Source: Trichoplax sp. H2 (Eukaryota; Placozoa; Uniplacotomia; Trichoplacea). Taken from it: 64,000 nucleotides of DNA. This document shows positions 12,721 to 26,905 of the stretch, piece by piece. How positions within the stretch are numbered: position 1 is the first letter of the stretch; every line of letters starts with the position of its first letter. The translations under genes were made by a program, and so were the position numbers. Below the pieces are notes generated by a model. It was not told the origin of the DNA. It did no database searches and worked only from the letters and a program-made list of their open reading frames with translations. The stretch is from contig NOWV01000047.1 in assembly GCA_003344405.1 (NCBI GenBank), positions 1 to 64,000 on the forward strand. The letters run 5' to 3'.

Positions 12721-14606
12721 CACAATCAACATGGAACCTCACCCAACACGGTGTTGTGATCGAGAGTCTCTCTACTACGACTGAACCCCTACTAATGCTA
12801 ATGACTGTCAATGTGGCTGACCTGGGCCACCCCAGATCACCCGATTATCGTGTACAAATGATACTTAACCCACCTTTGTTATCCATCTTATTATTATAGT
12901 ACTGTATTGTTGGGCAAGAAAGGCTCAGGCCATTGAACTATTCCATCACCGAAAATTCACTAATATCAAATACGTGGCCAACAAGAAGATTAAAAGTGAA
13001 CAACTTACTTATAGCGACCAAGTGGATCTACTACTATGCGCTAATTGAAGTCGATAGCGATTGTAGTGTACAGCATATTGACTGTCTGTAGAATTACGGT
13101 AGTGGTTGTGTTTTTTTTTCCCTTTTTGCGGGACTGATTGTTAACCTACAACACCTTACTGTTATTGGCTTGCAAACGTTTGGTCGATCGAGACGACGAG
13201 TAGAATAGTACGTATGTACTATACTACAATTGGTGCCAGTCAAGAGAAAAAGATTAAGAGCAACCTGCAGCACTGTACAATTATTGCCTAAAATTTGCAT
13301 GCTTGTACAAATACACAACGGATTGATCAAGTAGGAGAGATGCAGTGGAATGTGATCTACGCGTGTTAGTCTTTTCCTTTGGCATCATCTTGTACAGAGA
13401 GTGTAGAAGGATTGCTGCCGTTTCGGATACTTTATGCATCACTCAACTGCATCATAGTACTTAAGACACAGTCTTACTTGGCCACTGCGCATTATAGGAA
13501 TATTATTATTATTTCATCTTGGCAATAACGTACCAACGAGGTTGGAAATACTTGCAACATTATCAGCCAATACATGTAAGTGCAAGACAAAGACAGTAGA
13601 CATTGAAAATTGATCTCGCCATTCACGGATATTTGATGTACTACGCTATCGTTTTGATCACCCTCTTTGATTGGAAAGGTTTCAAGTTGAAGAAATACAG
13701 TTCTTAACTTGATCTAAATCAACAAAACGATACAGACTAAAAACAGCAATCTAATAAACTCTTGATCGTGTCTAGCAAGAGAACAAGGTAGAAATCCTAC
13801 CCATGCTTTTGTTGTAAACATTTCCAAATTGATAACTCCAAATTGTCAATAACTTCATTTCTTCAAGGTTCACAATTTCTACCATAGAAATTGTATAAAC
13901 TACATCAACATCGTTCCCTCGTAATATTTCAATTAAGACTGACACTACTATATTCCCAAGGGACGTTGAAATGTTGACCATAGTAGAATAGATCATCAAT
14001 TCTTACTCCTCTGCATCCATTACTTCGTATAGATTAATTAATTAATTATTATTATCATTGACAATCCTGAAAATTTCCCTCTTATTGCAGTACAGTACTT
14101 GAGCTAGCTACCTCTGCCAAACAACGAATGCGGACATACGGACACGGTGACACGGCAACCCTGACGTTGTGCAATTCATTGCAATGAGTGCAGTGCATGT
14201 TGTTGTTGTTTTTTCCTATTCGATTCGCTTCCCTAATTAGCTTAAAACCAAAATATCACACAGTCGGCGAATTGGATAAACAACTTTATCCTTACCAACT
14301 ATTCCAATGTTCATCTATGCAGTATTGACCGTTGACTATCACCCAGCAACAGTTATTCAAAGAAAGAATCATGGATTGATGAAAGATCAAAACTACCTTA
14401 CTTTCTAATCAAAAATGACTGGTTTAGCTACTGCGCCATAGAGGATGAAGATGATCCCACTGAACAGCACTACAGCAATTTATTCGATCAGTCAAGAGAT
14501 TGATTTAATCCTTGAAGATTGACTTGTAATTTTAACGTCACTCAGTTAGCTAGCGTAGAAGTGCTGCTGCCAATCAATTTTTACACAGCGCACTATTTGA
14601 ACTGTA

Positions 14607-15150
14607 CATACAGTATATTATATCAGGCATCAAGTCTTTTTTAAAACATACACAAATGTGGGTTAGGTCAAAGTCGTATGAAGAATGAAATTAGCTAGCT
14701 TCTACCGTTTAGAGAGTCTCTTTTTCCATGCTGTAGTGTTGAGTTAGTACATACAGTATATTGTAGCAGGCATCAAGTCTTTTTTAAAACATATACAAAT
14801 GTGGGTTAGGTCAAAGTTGTAAGAAGAATGAAATTAGCTAGCTTCTACCGTTTAGAGTCTCTTTTTCCATGCTGTAGTATTTAGTTAGTGCATACAGTAT
14901 GTTGTAGCAGGCATCAAGTCTTTTTTAAAACATATGCAAAATGTGGGTTAGGTCAAGGTTGTAAGAAGAATGAAATTAGCTAGCTTCTACCGTTTGGAAA
15001 GTCTCTTTTTCCTTGCTGTAGTATTTAGTTAGTACATACAGTATGTTGTAGCAAGCATCAAGTCTTTATTAGAATATATACAAAATGTGGGTTAGGTCAA
15101 AGTTGTATGAAGAATGAAATTAGCTAGCTTCTACCGTTTAGAGAGTTTCT
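14607..15150 (+). repeat. 141-bp minisatellite, four copies
   Basis: Units start at about 14607, 14749, 14890 and 15032 with a TACATACAGTATRTTRTAGC phrase. Each contains GCATCAAGTCTTTTTTAAAA, ATGTGGGTTAGGTCAAAG and TTAGCTAGCTTCTACCGTTT. Copies are highly similar, with the last slightly more diverged. It lies between genes and shows no coding frame. Confidence 0.9.
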
Positions 15151-17205
15151 TTCCATGCTACTCTAGACTATATGTTCACCTCGGCTTTATTGAAAAATGG
15201 ACATCGTATGGAAAACATTGTTTACAGCCTCTTAGCCTCAGGCTTCACTAGAAAGTGGACTGTAATAAGACATCAAAAATAAAAGATAGACCGCTAGAGT
15301 CATCGCTCTCGATACTGCTGCGCGATGTATTACTATACTTCTGTATCTACGGCAACAGTCTACTTATTCGTACTGATAACAATAGTTATAATTAATAGAA
15401 TAATTTATCCCTGATGACTTCTATGAGTCAATCTGTGCGTTCCTTTTAAGAGCAGCCTGTTCTATCCGCTAGCAACAGGGGCCCTTTTACCACTCAACTG
15501 TACATGACTATTGATTAGACGTATTATTCACCACTGTCTTTCATAAATTGAGTTAAATTAGTATACCACCCCCCTGTACAGTTTAAAGTTCACATAATGT
15601 ATTTCTTAATGGTTTTATTTTTTGGAAATTCTTGTCATCAATAACTTTTATTGTAGAGAGCTTAGTTACAGATTGAATTGATCGTTGTTTTTGAAACGCA
15701 ATAAACAACTTTCCGCACAATTATCCACAAATTTACACAATAAATGGAGGTCGAATATCACACTTGGGAGTACAATTAGTACAACACTACAACATCATGC
15801 TATCCAATAAGTCATAAATGATCTGCATATATTGTATCCTCATGAAGATAGTAGATTGCTTTGTAATTTCTTTACCGCTATACAGTGTTAATTATGTTAT
15901 TGAATGTATATTTTTTCCTTACGCGGTATAAAATCTCAACAATGATTATAATTGTATACTGTACGTTGCTGTTCCGATCTTTATACACATCCGCCTCTAT
16001 TCGATATAGGGCCTATCCGGGATATATTTTTAAAGTACATCACCAAATAATATTCATATTCAAACTTCACGGTGATTATAATTATAATTGACCGAACTCA
16101 CTGATAACAGACAGGAAATTATTGGCTTGCAAATGTTGACGATGCATTTTTACTCCATTTGTTGATATTTTAGTTAAGAATCAGCGACGTTTAATCAATC
16201 AGGTATAGTACACTTGCTCAATAAACTTATTAAAAAAAGAGTTAGCTTAGATCGGCCACATTTTCATCCACGTATCTTCGTTATCGTCAAAGTTATATCG
16301 TAACAACAGGATCAACAATGAGAAGAGGCTAGCGGATTGAATAAGGCATTAACTACTTGTTGTAAAGTAACAACCGACCAATTGATTACCCTGTATAAAT
16401 GCCACATCTACTGTACTTTATCGCTGATAATAAGACAAGCAAATACAATAATCTCTTGTGATAAAAGTTTGCAATGGGACTGCATCTACGAAATGCTTAG
16501 ATAATTACTATAATTACGGTATCTAAACAGGGAAGATGTTGTTCTTTTCCCACTAGTACTAGATTATAGCAGACTTGCTTATTTTTTGTTTGAAATAATG
16601 CATTTACCAATGATGCCTTCCATAATATAATATATAATTCCCAAGCAATAATATTAATTTAATAATTGAAGCATTAACAACACAATTTTATGCTGTACAT
16701 TTGCACTACGTACATTGTTTATTTATTCGTACACAATGTGCAACGTACTTGTGAAACAGAGAAAAAGATTGATTGTTTTAATGATTATATAATCGCCTAC
16801 TTGCAATCTTTCAAATCAAAATCAGATCATGTGTATTAGCCAGCCTTGAAGCGGTGTTAATTAATGTAGTACCAATAGTTTATGTAGCTGTTAACGTAGC
16901 ATAATGAAAACATTGATTCTAGTTGTGTACACTTTAAGATCATTTACGATAATGTACTCGTAATACCATACTGTTGTGTTCTATTGGCTGCCTATATCTC
17001 GTACTATTTTATAATCTCCTACTTTGCAACCCATATTTTACTACTATACTGCTCTCATCCTTGGTTGCTACTGCAAAACAATATGGTACTACGTACTTAC
17101 TAGTATCCGATATGACATTATTACGCAGTTATCAAATATGCAATCAATCTTTATCTATTTACACGTATCTCAATTTTTTTCCTGATCGCTAGATAAGATT
17201 TTGAT

Positions 17206-20106
<2,901 letters not shown>

Positions 20107-21945
20107 ATCGTACAGTCTTTATCCTAATGGCCGCTACAAAAAATGTACTTTATCTAGTTAGATGATAGCTCTTTCCTTAGCATTCACGAACTAATCAGAT
20201 ATTGATATGAACAGGAAAGAAATATGTAGTAGCTATTGCGTACAGTAAGACAACAGTTACTGTAAACATGTACTATTTCTGCTTAGTCGTCCTGACAGAT
20301 GGTATGTGTGCCGTAAGTTGACAGATCGACGTATGAGTACTGGTACTGTAGACAATAAGCAGGAAAGTTTCTCAGCGGTCGCTTAAACCATAGCACATGC
20401 CTTACTCTGTTAGTACGTTTCGTTGTAGCTAGTTAAAACTATAGAGATAGCCCTTTTGCTTTCTATGGTTTAAACAATCTACGTCCGTAGAATTAATATC
20501 TAGCACGTTTACGGGCATACGGTAGACGTAAATGCGATATCGCTTATCTGGTTTGCGGCTTAGAATTATTTTGTCAGATTATGCAAGAGGACTCCACGCA
20601 CTTTCTTAGCACTTGATCCGTATTATACGGAAATGTATGTTAATGAAGCCGCGTAGATATTAAATATCTAATTTCATACTTAAATTGAGCTTTATGTCAC
20701 AACTGCAAAAAGTTAATATATAATAGTTATTCTGAAATAGATTCTTACCGAATATATCATGGATTTTAGTATAAAAAGTCTCAAATATATCATTAATGTC
20801 TGTACACGGTATCTTATGACTAATTAGATCTTACTGCAAGATGTCGTTGAAGCGGAAAATTTATGTTACTTCTTCACTTGTTTACATAACTACTATAAGT
20901 ATTTTTGAGAGACAACTTGTATGTATCACGATCTACGCAATAGATATTTATTACATTGTGCAGTAAATCGACTCGGAATAGAGGCATTTTTAAATTGAAA
21001 GTTTTTGATGTGTATCGATGTGTATCGATGTGTTTCCAGGATTGTGATTACTCGTGATGTTGAAGATGTTAGTTTCTATTTATAGTTATAAAGTGCTGAT
21101 GAAATACTGTACAGTGTACACGTATCGTAAATAGATTGCTAAAAAGCCAATATTAAGCATGGATGCATCTTAATTAAGGCCATACGTCACCTGGTTTATA
21201 TTACAGGAATACTAGTTCATTTTGTAAGCCAAATATTCGATCAGTGCGTGGTATACATTACCAGTATGTGATAATTCCTAAAATAATATTACAGTGGGCA
21301 ATGTGCAATTGTGCATGCATACATGGACAGTAGCCCTAACCATTTTGCATAAATTACTTTTTTATGCAAAATGGTTAGGGCTAATGGATAAAGGACACAC
21401 ATTAACCATTTTAAGCCTTAGTTTTAACACGGTTACAATGCATTGTATTTTAAAGTACTCGTATTACTAACTAACGTAGTTATACACCTACAGCCTTACA
21501 CAATAACGGATTCTATAACAAAGTTTCATGCCATTGATGGTATGAAAATTTATTTTGTGATACAGTATTTTGTACAGCATAATGACCCATCGACTGATAT
21601 CGACTTAAGTATGTTGTAGCTTGTAAATAAAGCCCCAATGTTTTGAATTTATCATATCTACCAACGCACTTTAAGATTCATGATTTAATTTTAGAATAAA
21701 CCATAAATGTGCAAATAGGTACATTAACCTACAGAATCGCTTAGACAATTTGTGCTTTTAAATATAGAAAATTTTTTAATTATAAGATTCAAATATTTTA
21801 GGGTCATATAATATCGTCTTAACTTGAGCTACTTAGATTACAATCAAGCCATCAACGATAGCCTGTTTACATGAATTTATCCAACGTTTAACGTATTTTG
21901 CAAATGATAACATTATCTAGGATTAATTATTACTAGATGTTTAAT
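20107..21945. other. Intergenic region between STK38 and GT31 gene 1 (convergent)
   Basis: AT-rich DNA between converging genes. It contains the perfect hairpin at 21332-21382 and a short TGTATCGATG direct repeat near 21010-21033. No coding frame with a family signature was found. Confidence 0.5.
21332..21382. repeat. Perfect 22-bp inverted repeat with 7-base loop
   Basis: The arm 21332-21353 (AGCCCTAACC, then ATTTTGCATAAA) is exactly reverse-complementary to 21361-21382, with loop TTACTTT. A degraded third copy of the arm (TTAACCATTTTAAGCC) follows near 21404-21419. Confidence 0.9.
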
Positions 21946-22962
21946 TTAAACACAGCCTAGCAATGCTTTCCGCGATTTTATCGCCATTGATTTTAGAAGA
22001 GATGATGGAATACCATGTACAGCAATAACTTTATTGTATTCACATAATTCATTCGGTATTGGTCCAAAGGGTCTAAAACCCGGATCATCGCGAGGCTTTA
22101 GTTTAATTTCTTTAGCCAACATTCCGACATAAGCATCATCAATCGGTATTTTTCGAACCTTTGGTACTACTGTAACCATAGAACGCACTACATCCATAGA
22201 AATGACATAGGAGAAACCGGAACAGTAATCAGGATAGGTTGATATAGGTAGATCTTTTTCACTGACGTAATATCGATTATATTCTTGCCGGTTAACAAGA
22301 CAACTTGACATAACATGACCTATAAATAATTTTTTACTTTCTTTTGAAGCCAATTTTCGAAATAAGGTTGACGGATTTAACATCACATCATCGTCTCCTT
22401 TATAATAGTACTTGGCCGTATTGCAATGTAGGTTCGCCCATTCCATGCCAAAAACAGTTTTGTAGGTTAAATTACGAAAACTATCACCGAAATCAGCTAA
22501 AACGATATCACCATATTTTAATGCCTCTGTATCGACAATATTGTTAAGTGTTTTACTATAACTATCACCGATAATGAATATAGTTCGCCATGCATGATTG
22601 CCGAACGCATTACGGATAAAATCGGGTTTACCCCAAGTCTCCCGTATGGAAGATCTGCGTTCATAATTTTTGGGAGCACTATTGATCATCAATAAGATGA
22701 TGTTATTACTTTGACAAGGCTTAGCAGATGGTCTGTTACTGAAGAAACGTAATTTGATAGGTGCTACACTGGCATTTGGGGAGATTCGAGTATCAATAGC
22801 GACTGGTTCAGTATTAGAGTCGATTATCGTAAAGCTATTAAGAAATTCTCTGCGAAGAAATAGCTGACGGCTAGCAGATTTGAATAACGTGTAGTAAATT
22901 ATGAAAGCGAAGACAAGGTTAGCAATTAAAGATAAGTAGAGCATTAAAGTTCTCCTCTCCAT
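21946..22962 (-). CDS. GT31 beta-1,3-galactosyltransferase-like, paralogue 1 (intronless)
   Basis: A 338-residue type II Golgi membrane glycosyltransferase in one uninterrupted frame. A short cytoplasmic head (MERRT) precedes a hydrophobic anchor at about residues 7-27, then a stem, then the GT31 catalytic domain. Landmarks are ERRSSIRETWGK (about 103-114), the DxD metal/UDP-sugar site YKGDDDVMLNP (Asp 191-193), YPDYCSGFSYV (about 244-254) and PIDDAYVGMLA near 275. In most B3GALT/B3GNT enzymes the last motif is E-D-V-Y/F-V-G, so the Glu is replaced by Ile here, as in both paralogues. The conserved start across the three copies supports this ATG. The acceptor sugar cannot be predicted. It is the most diverged of the three and the only one on the minus strand. 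Confidence 0.9.
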   Translation of the reverse strand: MERRTLMLYLSLIANLVFAFIIYYTLFKSASRQLFLRREFLNSFTIIDSNTEPVAIDTRISPNASVAPIKLRFFSNRPSAKPCQSNNIILLMINSAPKNYERRSSIRETWGKPDFIRNAFGNHAWRTIFIIGDSYSKTLNNIVDTEALKYGDIVLADFGDSFRNLTYKTVFGMEWANLHCNTAKYYYKGDDDVMLNPSTLFRKLASKESKKLFIGHVMSSCLVNRQEYNRYYVSEKDLPISTYPDYCSGFSYVISMDVVRSMVTVVPKVRKIPIDDAYVGMLAKEIKLKPRDDPGFRPFGPIPNELCEYNKVIAVHGIPSSLLKSMAIKSRKALLGCV

Positions 22963-25888
22963 CTATAATCCATTTATTTGACAAGGTATAAACCTGCAAG
23001 AGATGAGAAATTCAGCATCTCGATTGGCACGCTAATGTTTACTGTAATTTCATTCACTAACACCATCGTACGCATACCATCAATAAATTATATCATAATA
23101 TATCTTGAATTTACACTTGCCATTTTAATTATAGATTCAAAAATACCTGTTATCCATACGTTATATTGAAGAGCTGGAGTATGCGTAAGCAAGACAATGA
23201 TCCACCATGATATGATTTAAAAATACCATTGCTAACAAAATCAGTATTGATCATTCAGAAGAGAGTTGAAGAGTAATTCTACCTCCTAATACAGGCTTAG
23301 CATATTACAATAGTGTACAGTAGCTAGGTGGATTGTTTACTGTTGTCCAAATTTACAGGCTAAATAGCGCTGCACTGTAATAAGTTGTTATCGATTCATT
23401 TGTAGGAATGCAAAGATTTTAAACTCTATTCTATCAACCTCTTACAGTAATAGGAATTATACTCATATGATAGTTCAATGAGTTGAAAAAACGTCCATTA
23501 GCCCAATAACTGACGGTGAGTCTACTGTATTACTGTATGCATTGTGCAGTAAGGTATTTTGCAATACATCCTATCCGAATTGTAATGGTGCTACAATTTT
23601 AATCAACACTTCCTTACCCGGAGATCAGTATTTCAAATTGCCATCACTTGCAATCAACCTCAAGTACAGCATTTGCAGCCAGCATTCATTAATGAAATGG
23701 TAATTTTGGTGGGTAGTGAATTAGGCTGGGAAAAGGAATTGGCATCCAAGTGGGAAATGGAGGACTATCTGGGAGACTACAGTACTGTACTCAGTGTACT
23801 GTACCTTCAGGCAAATGTACTGTACTGTATTGTACTGTACAGTGTACAGTATATTCACACAAAGGATTTCTCTTCTCACTGTTCTCAGTACAGTCACCAG
23901 ACCAGACCATGAGGATCTCTACTGTATCAGTACTGCAGAGTAAGGTAGCCAGAGTACTATAGAGTATAGAGGTAGTGATCGTGATTGAGCTACATTGTAT
24001 CAGGAGTGAAATCAGCAATCGATCTTTGAACTCATTTGCTAAGGTACTTAAAGGACCATTTCTAGATAGTTAGTGGATGCAGAAAGACGTTAGCAGTGTA
24101 CTTTTGATAATTAATTAAATAGTATTAGCACTTTGATTGCTCAGTGTAGGAAGCAAAACTCCAAGATCTTATGAGCTTTCCCAGATGATATCAAGGATGA
24201 GGTACGTACGCGTATTTGCGCTTTCTCAAGTGATGATGCTGTGAAGAATACGAGCCCTTATAAACGTATTAACACTCTGTATGTATGAACAAACAAGTAC
24301 TTTACTCGACAGAAGAAATGGATTACCTTACTTTCCAATTCATCATCTAGGTTTTAAGTTTTGTTTCCTTACCTTGACAGGCTTCATGCGATCACTCGAT
24401 AGTTTGCATGATAGATATGCACTTTAATCTTATGTATTTTCTTTGTCAAGTCATGACAGAATGAATTCACTCACTGTTTCCTGTAGTCTATACGTTTGCT
24501 GTACTATTCTACTCTGCTACGGACACCAAATTGTGGATGGCAAACTAGAGCTATCATTAGCTCGAGCAAACGTGATAGGAGTTAGCAAGCATACTTCCTA
24601 TTTGCTGCGGGCGATTAAAATTAAATTGATACACTTTAACTTAAATTACGTTATTAGAGTATGCACTAGTTTATTGACATACGGTACTGTATAGTATAAT
24701 ATAATGAATATCTGAGATCATATGACTGGAAGCTTGTATAAAATGGACTAGAAAAACCTACCTTCTCTTTCTATGTGATACAGCATACTCAACCAAACAG
24801 TTTGCACGTAATAATATTATTTATTACATACTATTGGATACATTTACATGAAGCCTGCTACACAATTCGTTATCAAGCCAGTAAGAGATTTTACTACCCA
24901 ATTAAGATGGAATTTCGTTTAGTAGACGTACAAGATAGAATAGAATAGTAGACAATTCGTAGATAGAGAGTTGGCTGAGATCCATCAGGATATTGCAAGC
25001 CATTTCATGTACACTACTTCATTTAGAGAATACTCCAATAATCCCTGATGTACTTTACTTATTTTTCTCGCGCTATAATTTTTTTAAGTAAAGTACTGTT
25101 CTGTTAATTTATCAGCTAAAATCTTAAAAGTATTTTCTATCTCAGGCTGCATCAATGACCGAATTTTCATAATATAGTCGCATTTTTATACTTGCAATCT
25201 CGAGATCCAGTAAATCCATTAATTATAGTTCCGGTATAGAAACATCATTTATTACACGTTCTATCTAATACTGTATAATTATGATTAAAGGAATTAGCTA
25301 GCAAAAAATTAAAAAGTGTATGTCAACCGTAGCAGTAGTAGAGCTGTCTTTTAGCGATGTCTATAAAGTTAGTGGCTTAGTTCTAGACATTCGATGGGTT
25401 GGAAATGAACTTTTATCATAGTTATGCTTATAGTAGCCTGCTTGTATGCGTTCGATGTGATATTGTGCAGTAGCAACCGACAATCTACTGTAAGTCTAGT
25501 ACTTTAAGGCACTATAGGTTATTAATTTGAGGATAACGTGATCTTTTATTAGAATTACACTCGAGTTGTCAACGCATTGATATCATGGATGATTCGAAAA
25601 GTTAATTTACCAGATAAGCTTATCCTATTTAATCAATTATTCCTGTTTTCTATTTTTCTTCTCTAGCTTTCTGAAATCTAAATGGCTTACCAAATAACAA
25701 TTTGATGAAGGACTTTTCACTATCTGCTAATCCAGAATAGCGGATATTACGGCGATATTTTAATACTGTGCAACAGTGCGTATTAGTACTACTTAAACGG
25801 ACCTTGCAGTGAGCTACCTACTCGCTGCGGCTGCAAGTTTCTATACAAATAATTTTACACGACCAGTTATATTTAAATAGCGAATTAA
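22963..25888. other. Intergenic region between GT31 genes 1 and 2 (divergent)
   Basis: About 2.9 kb between divergently transcribed paralogues. A GTAC-palindrome cluster lies at about 23780-23950. Frames at 22978-23169, 23673-23912 and 24443-24694 have no recognisable domain and partly overlap that cluster. Confidence 0.5.
23780..23955. repeat. GTAC-palindrome cluster
   Basis: Runs such as AGTACTGTACTCAGTGTACTG, then GTACTGTACTGTATTGTACT and GTACAGTGTACAGTA, occur within about 170 bases and give overlapping apparent frames on both strands. Same motif family as at 12.5 kb and 63.6 kb. Confidence 0.75.
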
Positions 25889-26905
25889 ATGGATAGAAGA
25901 ACTGCAACTCTCTATTTTTCTTTACTAGCCAATTTGATCTTTGCATTTGTTGTTTACTTCACCCTATTTCAGACCGTAAGTCGTCAAATCATAGTCGACA
26001 GAGAAACGGTTGGTATCTATTCGACTTTGGATTCAGATGATAAGATAGATAGTACTACTTTGACGCAGGATGATGGATACGATAACATAACTGATGTAAA
26101 ATTACGCTTTATGAGTGGCAGACCTTCCACTAAACCTTGCAAAGGCAATATATTCATGTTATTGATGATAAATAGCGCTCCTAGAAATTACGAACGTAGA
26201 TCTTCTATTCGAGAGACATGGGGTAAAGCTGATATTATACGAAGTGCCCTTGGAAATTATGTTTGGCGAACTATATTCGTCATTGGTGATGGCCATAGTA
26301 AACAAATAAATAATCAAGTGAATCAAGAAGCATTAAAATATGGCGATATGATTTTAGCTGATTTTGGCGATGATTTTCGTAATTTAACTTATAAGACCGT
26401 GTTGGGTATGGAATGGGCGAATGCTTATTGTAATGAAGCTAAATACTTTTATAAAGGAGACGACGATGTAATGCTAAATCCATTTACTCTATTTCCTAAA
26501 TTGGTATTTATGGGAGGTAAAAAATTATTCATGGGTAATATCATGTCTGGTTCTGTTGTCATCCGGCAACAAAATAGTCGATACTATGTCAGTCTAAAAG
26601 ATCTAGCTTTATCGGTTTATCCTGATTATTGTTCGGGTTTTGCGTATGTTATTTCGATGGATGTATTACAAGCTATGGTAGCAGTCGTACCAAAAATTCG
26701 AAAGATACCTATTGATGATGCATATGTTGGTATGTTAGCGAAGAAAGTCAATATCAAAGTTCATTGGGATCGAGGTTTTAAGCCATTCGGACCAATACCC
26801 GGTAGAAAATGTGAATATAATACTGTTATTGCTGTTCACGGTATTTTACCGTCTAGGCAAAAACTGATGATGAAAGAAGCGCGTAACGCCTTTTTGACTT
26901 GTTAA
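25889..26905 (+). CDS. GT31 beta-1,3-galactosyltransferase-like, paralogue 2 (intronless)
   Basis: A 338-residue type II membrane enzyme in one exon. Membrane anchor at residues 7-28, variable stem 30-80, catalytic domain from about residue 84. Motifs: ERRSSIRETWGK at 102-113, DxD as YKGDDDVMLNP (Asp 191-193), YPDYCSGFAYV 244-254, PIDDAYVGMLA 274-284, and a glycosylation sequon in FRNLTYKT. Nucleotides 26132-26560 are almost identical to paralogue 3 (30172-30600), including silent positions, while stem codons differ widely. This suggests recent gene conversion or duplication with a diversified stem. It is likely a Golgi UDP-sugar:acceptor beta-1,3-transferase; the acceptor is unknown. Confidence 0.9.
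   Translation: MDRRTATLYFSLLANLIFAFVVYFTLFQTVSRQIIVDRETVGIYSTLDSDDKIDSTTLTQDDGYDNITDVKLRFMSGRPSTKPCKGNIFMLLMINSAPRNYERRSSIRETWGKADIIRSALGNYVWRTIFVIGDGHSKQINNQVNQEALKYGDMILADFGDDFRNLTYKTVLGMEWANAYCNEAKYFYKGDDDVMLNPFTLFPKLVFMGGKKLFMGNIMSGSVVIRQQNSRYYVSLKDLALSVYPDYCSGFAYVISMDVLQAMVAVVPKIRKIPIDDAYVGMLAKKVNIKVHWDRGFKPFGPIPGRKCEYNTVIAVHGILPSRQKLMMKEARNAFLTC

Larger units (their letters stand above)
10089..17205. other. Gene-poor intergenic region, SAAL1 to STK38
   Basis: About 7.1 kb without a frame showing family signatures. It contains a GTAC-palindrome cluster (about 12450-12720) and a four-copy minisatellite (14607-15150), annotated separately. The remainder is unique AT-rich DNA with short frames only (for example 12095-12289, 13772-13999, 15885-16091). 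No tRNA-like box B or rRNA segment was noticed. Confidence 0.5.

Noticed and set aside
12095-12899. Several 62-106 codon frames on both strands
   Set aside because: The self-complementary GTAC cluster produces paired frames rich in Tyr, Cys, Thr and Val on both strands; no family signature.
14607-15150. CRISPR-like array
   Set aside because: Units are contiguous 141-bp repeats without unique spacers, in a eukaryotic genome.
21332-21345. CCCTAACC resembling telomere repeat
   Set aside because: It occurs once per hairpin arm only, not as a tandem array.
24443-24694. 83-codon frame with a hydrophobic, Cys-rich start that could mimic a signal peptide
   Set aside because: No downstream exon or cleavage-site pattern could be supported; the rest is AT-rich chance coding.
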